NCBI RefSeq assembly: GCF_041080815.1
Contig: NZ_CP160205.1
Location: 3,534,001 to 3,598,000 of the forward strand
Reading direction: 5' to 3'
Length of the DNA: 64,000 nt
Source: Mucilaginibacter yixingensis
Lineage (GTDB): Bacteria > Bacteroidota > Bacteroidia > Sphingobacteriales > Sphingobacteriaceae
Numbering within the stretch: the stretch's first letter is position 1; each line of letters begins with the position of its first letter. The position numbers and the translations under genes are program-made. Under the pieces are notes generated by a model. The model was given only the letters and a program-made list of their open reading frames with translations. It was not told the origin of the DNA and ran no database searches. Shown here piece by piece: positions 1 to 6,386 of this stretch.

Positions 1-448
1 ATGAGGCATTAGAGATGATGGGCGCTACCAGATGGGCTACGTCATCATTAACACCCAAAACGGTTGTTGGTAATTCTTTATCGCCAGATGGTGCTGAGAT
101 GATTACTTGCTTTGCTCCGGCCTTCAAGTGCTGTTCAGCCCCCTCACGCGAGGTAAACTTGCCGGTCGACTCAATCACCAGATCGACATTAAGTTCGGCC
201 CAGGGCAAATTGGCTGGCTCTTTTTCTGTATAAACCTTTATCGTATTGCCATTAACAATCAAATGATCATCGCCAAAAGACACCTCGCCTTTAAAGCCAC
301 GGTGCACAGAATCATACTTAAACAAATGTGCCAGCGTACGGGTATCAGTCAGATCATTAATTGCCACCACCTCTACCCCGGGTTTTAACAGAATGTTCCG
401 TAAAAATATGCGCCCGATACGCCCAAAACCATTAATTGCTATACGCAT
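1..448 (-). CDS. gap: Glyceraldehyde-3-phosphate dehydrogenase, N-terminal part (3' end outside window)
   Basis: Glycolytic NAD-dependent GAPDH. Translating the minus strand from ATG at 446-448 gives an open frame of 149 residues to the window edge. It begins [13 protein letters not shown], the Rossmann NAD-binding motif, followed by VVAINDLTD, the KYDSVHRGF segment and the [13 protein letters not shown] and [14 protein letters not shown] motifs of GAPDH. The last residues are PIISNAS; in the family the next residue is the catalytic Cys of the SNASCTTN motif, so the gene is cut exactly before its active site. A TAnnTTTG element lies 22 bp upstream of the start. Identity is very sure; intactness beyond the window cannot be judged. 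Confidence 0.96.
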   Translation of the reverse strand, partial: MRIAINGFGRIGRIFLRNILLKPGVEVVAINDLTDTRTLAHLFKYDSVHRGFKGEVSFGDDHLIVNGNTIKVYTEKEPANLPWAELNVDLVIESTGKFTSREGAEQHLKAGAKQVIISAPSGDKELPTTVLGVNDDVAHLVAPIISNAS

Positions 449-470
449 CACCTAAATAAATTTGAGTGAT

Positions 471-478
471 CAAAACTA
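471..478 (-). promoter_or_regulatory. Candidate -7 promoter element for gap
   Basis: On the minus strand the octamer reads TAGTTTTG, an exact match to the Bacteroidota sigma-ABfr -7 consensus TAnnTTTG, 22 bp before the gap start codon. No convincing TTTG -33 element is visible. Confidence 0.5.
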
Positions 479-549
479 TAAAAAATGTAAGGGAGATGGC
501 GGCAATAAAAGTCATTGTTATAACAAATTATGCCCAACGTATAACACAG

Positions 550-1653
550 CTAAACAAACAGATTTTTGAAGGAATAAGAATGACGCTCTTTACAACGGAT
601 AAGAAAAGTGATGGTCCACTTAAACAACATGCAAGCGGCGGCTATAACTAATATAACAGTGGTGTTGCCAAATTTGGTTAATAACAAAGCCAATGCAATA
701 GATATAATGTTTACCGTAGCCAGTATAAGGGTAGCCTGAATGTGGTTAAAACCTAACAGCAGGATGCGATGGTGCACGTGGTTTCTGTCGGCCGCAAATG
801 GCGATCCGCCGTACATGATGCGTAAGGTAAATACACGCAGGGTATCAAAAATGGGTACTATTAAAATAGCTACAGCTAGTGCCGGCACCGAGTAGATGTG
901 CGATAAAGCAACATCAACCGTACGGTTAACTTCTATAAACTTAATGGCCATTACTACCGAAACCATACCCACCATCAGGGAGCCGGTATCGCCCATAAAT
1001 ATTTTTGCGGGCGTGATATTGTAGCGCAGAAAGCCAAGTAAAGCACCTACCATAGCCAAACAAATACCAGCCAGCTCATATTGGTGAATGCGGACAAATA
1101 AAATAGCAAAGGTTAAATTGGCAATAATACCGGCGGTAGCAGCCAGCCCGTCAATACCATCAATCAGGTTAAAGGCATTAATAAGAAGTATGATGGTAAG
1201 GATAGTAAAGACTACGCTATAAACATAATCAAGCTGAAAAACGCCCAATACGCCATAAAGGCTGGTTAATCTGATATTACCGGGGATAACCAGTATAGCG
1301 CTTACCACTACTTGCACCAGCAGCTTAGTGCTGGGATTAACGCCCGACAGATCATCTTTCAGCCCCATAGCAAAAAGTACGGTACAGGCCGCCAGCATAC
1401 AGTTAAGCGGCAACTGCTGCCCGGTTATGCAAAAAAGCAACAAGGTGATAATAAAACTGGCAAAAATGGCCAAACCGCCAAGGCGAGGTATGCCCTGATC
1501 ATGCTGCTTACGAAAATGTCCCAGATCATCATACAAATGGCGGGTGCGCGCAACATGCAGTATAGAAGGCATTGCCACCAATGAAATCAACATTGACGAC
1601 AGCAGGATTAACGTATAATATAATAACTGATGATTATGTAAAAACTCAGGCAT
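550..1653 (-). CDS. WecA/MraY-like undecaprenyl-phosphate sugar-1-phosphate transferase
   Basis: Integral membrane enzyme of the MraY/WecA (glycosyltransferase family 4, TagO) superfamily. It moves a HexNAc-1-phosphate from UDP-sugar to undecaprenyl phosphate, the first lipid-linked step of polysaccharide assembly. The 367 residues show about ten hydrophobic segments. The family motifs are in order: GIPRLGG (~54-60), KDDLSG with the Asp pair (~99-104), NLIDGIDGL (~162-170), GDTGSL (~221-226) and a His-rich DRNHVHHR (~289-296) typical of WecA. It lies next to the exopolysaccharide cluster but on the opposite strand, so it may supply the primer lipid. The sugar specificity cannot be read from sequence. 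Confidence 0.9.
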   Translation of the reverse strand: MPEFLHNHQLLYYTLILLSSMLISLVAMPSILHVARTRHLYDDLGHFRKQHDQGIPRLGGLAIFASFIITLLLFCITGQQLPLNCMLAACTVLFAMGLKDDLSGVNPSTKLLVQVVVSAILVIPGNIRLTSLYGVLGVFQLDYVYSVVFTILTIILLINAFNLIDGIDGLAATAGIIANLTFAILFVRIHQYELAGICLAMVGALLGFLRYNITPAKIFMGDTGSLMVGMVSVVMAIKFIEVNRTVDVALSHIYSVPALAVAILIVPIFDTLRVFTLRIMYGGSPFAADRNHVHHRILLLGFNHIQATLILATVNIISIALALLLTKFGNTTVILVIAAACMLFKWTITFLIRCKERHSYSFKNLFV

Positions 1654-1694
1654 CCATCAACAAATATCGCTCGGCTTAAATTATTAATAAACCG

Positions 1695-1702
1695 CAAATA
1701 TA
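1695..1702 (-). promoter_or_regulatory. Candidate -7 promoter element for the WecA-like gene
   Basis: The minus strand reads TATATTTG (TAnnTTTG) 42 bp before the ATG at 1653, just behind the stop of the upstream GT2 gene. This suggests that the transferase has its own promoter. Confidence 0.45.
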
Positions 1703-1714
1703 ACTAAAGATACA

Positions 1715-2464
1715 TCAGCTTAAATATTGTTTCAACTTACGCAACGGTTTAATTATCAACACAAGAGCGGGCCAGAGAATACCATGCGTTTTCATGGCGC
1801 GATAATCGTTTTTCCAGGCCAAAATTCTTTTCTTCAAGTTGCCGTTACTCGCTCCGCCTATTTGCATACAAACCATTACCCGCGGCAGGTAATATACGCT
1901 GGATTGATGGGTGTGAATAAAGCGCAGCATTAACTCATAATCGGCAGCGGTACCGTAATTATTACTGTATGGGCCGAAATTGTCATACAATTTTTTTAAC
2001 GCATAAAATGACGGATGCGGAGGCATCCACCCCCGATTAAACGCGCCGTGACGGTAGCCGCCAGATCGCCAGCGACGAGTAACCCGGCCATCGGCGTTAA
2101 CAAAGTCAATATCGCCATAAACAACATCGCAATGCTGGGTTACAAAAGCATTGCCTACCTGTTTCAGGATATCGCCGGCCGCAAATTGATCATCGGCGTT
2201 AAGAATACCTATCACATCACCTGTAGCCAACTCCAAGCCTTTATTTATGGCCTGATAAATACCGCCATCGGGTTCTGAAATAAAGCGGGTAATATATTGG
2301 CGATACTTGTTGATAATTGGCAGAGTATGATCTGTAGAACCACCGTCAATTACAATGTATTCAAGGCCGGGGTGCTGCTGGTTAACAACCGACTGAATGC
2401 ACCGTTCAATAGTAGCACCTGCATTATAGCAAACTGTTATTATTGATATTTTGATAGCCGTCAC
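1715..2464 (-). CDS. Family 2 glycosyltransferase
   Basis: GT-A fold inverting glycosyltransferase, 249 residues from the chosen start. The N-terminus has the GT2 signature KISIITVCYNAG, YIVIDGGSTDHT (nucleotide binding) and GILNADDQF (the DxD-like metal site). A MPPHPSFYALKK segment resembles the acceptor region of GT2 enzymes that add sugars to lipid-linked precursors. The frame stays open to TTG at 2494, but that codon overlaps a TAnnTTTG element (2492-2499). I therefore place the start at GTG 2462-2464, just before the conserved beta strand. Donor and acceptor sugars are unknown. It probably contributes to the same polysaccharide as the divergent cluster. Confidence 0.85.
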   Translation of the reverse strand: MTAIKISIITVCYNAGATIERCIQSVVNQQHPGLEYIVIDGGSTDHTLPIINKYRQYITRFISEPDGGIYQAINKGLELATGDVIGILNADDQFAAGDILKQVGNAFVTQHCDVVYGDIDFVNADGRVTRRWRSGGYRHGAFNRGWMPPHPSFYALKKLYDNFGPYSNNYGTAADYELMLRFIHTHQSSVYYLPRVMVCMQIGGASNGNLKKRILAWKNDYRAMKTHGILWPALVLIIKPLRKLKQYLS

Positions 2465-2491
2465 CCCGATAATTTTATATCTTAGAGGAAG

Positions 2492-2499
2492 CAAAAATA
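2492..2499 (-). promoter_or_regulatory. Candidate -7 element for the minus-strand GT2 gene
   Basis: The minus strand reads TATTTTTG (TAnnTTTG). Transcription would begin around 2485, which excludes TTG 2494 and supports GTG 2464 as start. It lies back to back with the plus-strand element at 2503-2510. Confidence 0.5.
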
Positions 2500-2502
2500 T
2501 AT

Positions 2503-2510
2503 TATTTTTG
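2503..2510 (+). promoter_or_regulatory. Candidate -7 element driving the exopolysaccharide operon
   Basis: TATTTTTG matches TAnnTTTG exactly, 38 bp before the ATG of the Wza-like gene, giving a predicted 5' leader of about 30 nt. It is the best promoter match at the head of the cluster. No clear -33 TTTG is seen. Confidence 0.55.
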
Positions 2511-2548
2511 TAACCCTTTATTCATAAGCGCCGTTCAAAAAGATATTT

Positions 2549-3328
2549 ATGTGTCTAAAAAAGCTGTTGTTGATTTGTGTTACAGTATTATTATGTTCAT
2601 CGTGCGCCGTGCATCAGTCACACCTCCTTTTTGAGCAAAAAAGCGCTAATGTAGCAGATACAACCCATCTCCCCTCCTCTTTATCGGCTTACCGTATTAT
2701 GCCTGATGATGTTTTGCAGATCAGAAACCTGCAAAGTACCGCTTATCTTACAGTTGGCACGGGCGCAACAAGCACCAATAGCGGCCCGGGAGGCGGCACA
2801 ACCGGTGCTGGCGAAAGTTTTCAGGTAGAAGAAGACGGCACCGTAACACTTCCTGCATTGGGCCACGTACCCATAGCCGGCCTTACCCGTCATGACGCGG
2901 CCAGGAAGATAGAAAAACTGTACCGAGATTCATTGCTGCGCAACCCTATTATTGATCTAAAGATCATGAATCTGAAAGTGACTTTATTGGGCGAAATCAG
3001 TGCGCAGGGCAATATCCCTCTGCTTAAAGACCGTACCACCCTGATAGACGTTATTGGCCAGGCAGGCGGGCTAACTAAATTTGCCGACGAAAAGCACGTG
3101 AAGATTATTAGGGGCGGCAAGGACAATCAAACCGTTATTTATGCCGATCTAAGCGATATTAAAACCATAAACGATCCCAAAATTCTGTTGCAAAACAACG
3201 ATATTATTTATATTGCACGAAACAAAAGGGGCATACGTGAAGATAATTACCAAAACATATCAACCATTATACAACCCTCAGTCTTAATTTTAAACACGGC
3301 GTTAATTATTTATTCACTTTTACGCTAA
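2549..3328 (+). CDS. Wza-like polysaccharide export lipoprotein
   Basis: Outer-membrane polysaccharide export protein of the Wza/EpsA (Poly_export plus SLBB) family, 259 residues. A lipoprotein signal peptide ends at LCSSC, with Cys19 as likely lipidation site. YRIMPDDVLQIRNLQS begins the Poly_export domain. Residues ~135-215 (VTLLGEISAQGNIPL, TLIDVIGQAGGLT) form an SLBB domain, and a short hydrophobic stretch (~243-258) ends the protein. A Gly/Ser/Thr-rich loop around residues 70-90 interrupts the first domain. The stop codon directly abuts the ATG of the Wzc-like gene, as expected for partners forming the envelope-spanning export channel. Confidence 0.92.
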   Translation: MCLKKLLLICVTVLLCSSCAVHQSHLLFEQKSANVADTTHLPSSLSAYRIMPDDVLQIRNLQSTAYLTVGTGATSTNSGPGGGTTGAGESFQVEEDGTVTLPALGHVPIAGLTRHDAARKIEKLYRDSLLRNPIIDLKIMNLKVTLLGEISAQGNIPLLKDRTTLIDVIGQAGGLTKFADEKHVKIIRGGKDNQTVIYADLSDIKTINDPKILLQNNDIIYIARNKRGIREDNYQNISTIIQPSVLILNTALIIYSLLR

Positions 3329-5758
3329 ATGCAGGAGACAGAGAAGCTTCAGAAAAAGTTACCTAACCAGGAGGTTGATTACTTTAAAATAGGCAAAATA
3401 TTATTAAGCCGCTGGTATTGGATTGCCGGTACTGTGCTTACTGCACTTGCCATATCTAATATTTATTTGTGGTATACCCCAAAGCTGTATCAAACATCCT
3501 CGTTAATAAAGTTTGAAGATAAAAAACCAGATATTACAGATCTGGCCAGTCCGGCATCAAGCAACTCATCAACCGCTATCAGAATACAAAGCGAACTATT
3601 TGTATTACAAAGCAGCCAATTGTTGTTAAGAGCCATAAAAGATCTGGATTACCAGGTTAGCTTTTATATTGCAGGACGGGTACGTACTACCGAAACTTAT
3701 CCGCAAAAACCGCTCGACATACAATTTTTACGGTATGATAGTCTAAATCTTTTCCGTGATTTGATTGCGTTTAAGGCTCATGACAATAACCAATTTAATC
3801 TGACCTACAAAATTGCTGGGAAAAACGTAAGCCGGGTATATGCATACAATACCCCTATTACCATCGGTCCTACTACTTTCTCTATAAAAAACCCGGGCGG
3901 CATTAACCCCAATAGTGTTTTTCAATTTAAATTTAATCTCCCCGAAGATTTTCTGGGGCGTGCCCGCGGGGGCTTTCATGCCGGCGAAATATCTAAATAT
4001 TCAAACATTATCAGCTTGTCTGAAACGGATTCAAACCCTCAGTTTGCGGCCGACATACTGAACGCGATAATGACCGAGTATTTAAAGTATGACTTGGAGC
4101 AAAAAACCAAATCGGCGTCGCAGATCATTGATTTTATTGATAAACAACTTGCTTTTTTATCAAGCGAGGTAAAAGGGTCTGAACGCTCCTTACAGGAGTA
4201 TCAACAAAAAAACAGAATAGTAGATATATCTAATGCCTCAACATCTGTTCTTGAGAAAGCAAGAAAAATTGAGACCGATCAGGAATTGTTGAAAATGCAA
4301 TTGTTTGCCATAGATCAGCTCAAAGATCAGCTACTTAAAGAAAAAGATAACGTTAATCTCAACTTTAACTTATCGGGGACGGTTGATCCGATGTTGTCTC
4401 AAATTATCTCCAACTTCAACAATTTACTAAATGAGAAAAACTCATTATTAAAAATTTACAATGCCAACGCGCAGCCTGTTGCCGACATCAATCGACAGAT
4501 ACTTGTTATTAAAAACGCTGCCATAAACAACGTAAATAGTTCGCGTAACATCGTTCAGAAAAACCTTGATTATCAGAACAAATTAGCCGCTCAGGTTGAG
4601 CAGCAAATGGCCTCATTGCCCGTATCTGAGCGTAGTATGGTGGGGCTGCAACGCAATTATGAAATTAATGAGAAGGTTTACTCTTTCTTATCTGAAAAAA
4701 AGCTTGATGCACAGATCAGTAACTCGGCTATTTTGCCCGGCGCAAGCATAGTAGAGCGCGCACAGCCCAATTATGGGCCGGTATCACCAAATGAGCACGA
4801 TGTTAATCGTATGGCGTTAATTATTGGCCTGGTGTCTGGTTTGGGTATTATTATTCTTATCCGGCTACTTAACCCTTACATCTACGATAAAGAAACGGTT
4901 GAAAGTTTAACTACCATCCCGATTATTGGTGTTATACGGAAGTTCCCGGCAGATCTGGACGAGGATAACTCTCAATTACTGGCGCTTACCAAACCCCGGT
5001 CATTGTTTGCCGAATCTGTGCGCTCAGTTCGTACAAACCTTAGTTTTCTAGCGTCAGAAAAAGACCACAAAGTAATCTGTATCACATCAGAGATCGCTGG
5101 CGAGGGAAAGTCATTTGTTGCTGTAAACATCTCAAGCACATTAGCACTAATCAGCAAAAAAGTAATATTGATTGGGGCTGATTTACGCCGCTCAAAGTTA
5201 CATCGTACATTCCATGCAAATAATGATAACGGATTGAGTAATTATCTGGCCAGCCAATGCCATCTGGAAGATATTTTGCATCAGTCAGAAATTGAAAACC
5301 TGGATTTTATCACCTCCGGGCCGGTGCCCCCCAATCCATCGGAATTGCTGCACAATGTGCGCATGCGCGAACTTATTGACGATTTGAAAAAAACCTATGA
5401 TTTTATTGTTATAGATACTGCGCCTATTGGTTTGGTGTCAGACTCTATTCCACTTATCAGGATGAGCGATATCAACGTTTTTGTAATACGCTCGGGCAAA
5501 TCCAAATATTACTCGGCTACGATACCACAACGCATGGCCCAGGAATATCATTTGGATAATACTGTAATTGTACTTAATGCTTTTGCCGAAGATTTGCTAC
5601 ATTCAAGATATTACACCACCAGGATTACCGGTGATGGTTATGGCAACCGATACTATTATTATTCTGACTACTCAGGATACTCCGGCTCCGGTTACTATAT
5701 TGATGATGATGAGAAGCGAAAATGGTGGGATGTTAGAAAGTGGTTTAGAATTAAGTAA
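3329..5758 (+). CDS. Wzc-like chain-length regulator fused to BY-type tyrosine kinase
   Basis: Inner-membrane polysaccharide co-polymerase and autokinase, 809 residues. A Wzz-type domain begins after TM1 (~30-48), a long coiled-coil-rich periplasmic part spans ~240-460, and TM2 lies at ~494-515. The cytoplasmic BY-kinase has Walker A AGEGKS (~590-595), Walker A' ILIGADLRR (~613-621) and Walker B FIVIDTAP (~692-699). The C-terminal tail (~761-790) holds eleven tyrosines, the usual autophosphorylation cluster. By analogy with Wzc, cyclic phosphorylation controls polymer length and export with the preceding Wza-like protein. The last 29 bp overlap the next gene. Confidence 0.94.
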   Translation: MQETEKLQKKLPNQEVDYFKIGKILLSRWYWIAGTVLTALAISNIYLWYTPKLYQTSSLIKFEDKKPDITDLASPASSNSSTAIRIQSELFVLQSSQLLLRAIKDLDYQVSFYIAGRVRTTETYPQKPLDIQFLRYDSLNLFRDLIAFKAHDNNQFNLTYKIAGKNVSRVYAYNTPITIGPTTFSIKNPGGINPNSVFQFKFNLPEDFLGRARGGFHAGEISKYSNIISLSETDSNPQFAADILNAIMTEYLKYDLEQKTKSASQIIDFIDKQLAFLSSEVKGSERSLQEYQQKNRIVDISNASTSVLEKARKIETDQELLKMQLFAIDQLKDQLLKEKDNVNLNFNLSGTVDPMLSQIISNFNNLLNEKNSLLKIYNANAQPVADINRQILVIKNAAINNVNSSRNIVQKNLDYQNKLAAQVEQQMASLPVSERSMVGLQRNYEINEKVYSFLSEKKLDAQISNSAILPGASIVERAQPNYGPVSPNEHDVNRMALIIGLVSGLGIIILIRLLNPYIYDKETVESLTTIPIIGVIRKFPADLDEDNSQLLALTKPRSLFAESVRSVRTNLSFLASEKDHKVICITSEIAGEGKSFVAVNISSTLALISKKVILIGADLRRSKLHRTFHANNDNGLSNYLASQCHLEDILHQSEIENLDFITSGPVPPNPSELLHNVRMRELIDDLKKTYDFIVIDTAPIGLVSDSIPLIRMSDINVFVIRSGKSKYYSATIPQRMAQEYHLDNTVIVLNAFAEDLLHSRYYTTRITGDGYGNRYYYYSDYSGYSGSGYYIDDDEKRKWWDVRKWFRIK

Positions 5759-6281
5759 CGGCAGAGAGATCTTGGGCGAGACTATACAAACAGAAAAATG
5801 GTATCCGGTTTATACCCATCCGCGTGCCGAAAAAAAAGCATATTTGGCACTAACTCAAAAGGGAATAAACACCTACCTGCCTCTGCACAAGCAACTTAAA
5901 CAATGGAGTGACCGTAAAAAGATAGTTGAAGAACCCCTTATCAAATCATACCTGTTTGTAAAAATCTCTCCCCAGCAGCAAGCTGAGGTGCTGATGACAA
6001 AGGGGATAGCCAGATTCTTATACTTCTCAGGAAAAATAGCCACCATGCCAGATCGACAAATAGATGACCTGAAACTACTCATGGTCAGTGCGGTTGAGGT
6101 GGAGGTAACAGAAGAGAATCTGGTGCCGGGGGAAAAAGTTAAAATTAAAGCCGGACCATTAAAAGGAATGCTGGCAGAAGTAGTTGAATACCGATCGCAA
6201 AGGCAACTGGCCCTGCGCTTTGAAGATATGGGTTGCTGCATTATTATACATGTGGCAGCCTCTTATATTAGCCGCATTTAA
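5730..6281 (+). CDS. UpxY/NusG-like transcription antiterminator
   Basis: NusG paralogue of the UpxY/RfaH group, 183 residues. It has an NGN domain (KWYPVYTHPRAEKKAY to ~residue 110) and a C-terminal KOW domain (VPGEKVKIKAGPLKGM, ~131-146). In Bacteroides, UpxY proteins act on the leader of their own capsule operon so that polymerase does not stop early. The open frame extends upstream into the kinase gene without homology, so I choose ATG 5730, preceded by GGTGGG and leaving a 29-bp overlap. Here it is the third gene rather than the first. A 105-bp untranslated gap follows, which could hold its recognition site. Function is well supported; the target is inferred. Confidence 0.9.
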   Translation: MLESGLELSNGREILGETIQTEKWYPVYTHPRAEKKAYLALTQKGINTYLPLHKQLKQWSDRKKIVEEPLIKSYLFVKISPQQQAEVLMTKGIARFLYFSGKIATMPDRQIDDLKLLMVSAVEVEVTEENLVPGEKVKIKAGPLKGMLAEVVEYRSQRQLALRFEDMGCCIIIHVAASYISRI

Positions 6282-6386
6282 CAGTGCAGCTGGCAAAAAC
6301 ACTATCAACACAAAGCGCTGATAGTTAATTTGTTACAATATAAATTGTGACTCACGGGGCGAAGCTGTGCCCAATCACCAGGCACC
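6282..6386 (+). other. Untranslated gap after upxY
   Basis: This is the only sizeable gap in the first part of the cluster. It holds a small inverted repeat GGGC-N8-GCCC (6357-6372), 14 bp before the next ATG, and a poor promoter-like TTAATTTG. No JUMPstart or ops sequence is seen. Its position behind upxY makes it a candidate leader for antitermination. Confidence 0.25.

Noticed and set aside
466..651. Plus-strand frame near gap and other short frames opposite long genes
   Set aside because: They are shadows of the minus-strand genes or cross spacers and show no protein-like composition.
2465..2494. N-terminal extension of the minus-strand GT2 to TTG 2494
   Set aside because: It overlaps a perfect -7 promoter element and has no homology to the family; GTG 2464 is preferred.
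2549..3328. C-terminal helix of the Wza-like protein as an exosortase sorting signal
   Set aside because: A short terminal helix is usual in this export family, and there is no preceding motif and only one basic residue after it.
5568..5729. Upstream part of the UpxY frame
   Set aside because: It lies within the kinase gene, reads as low-complexity sequence out of frame with the Tyr-rich tail, and precedes the NGN domain without homology.
6282..6386. JUMPstart/ops element for RfaH-type action
   Set aside because: No GGCGGTAG-type sequence is present; only a weak hairpin remains.
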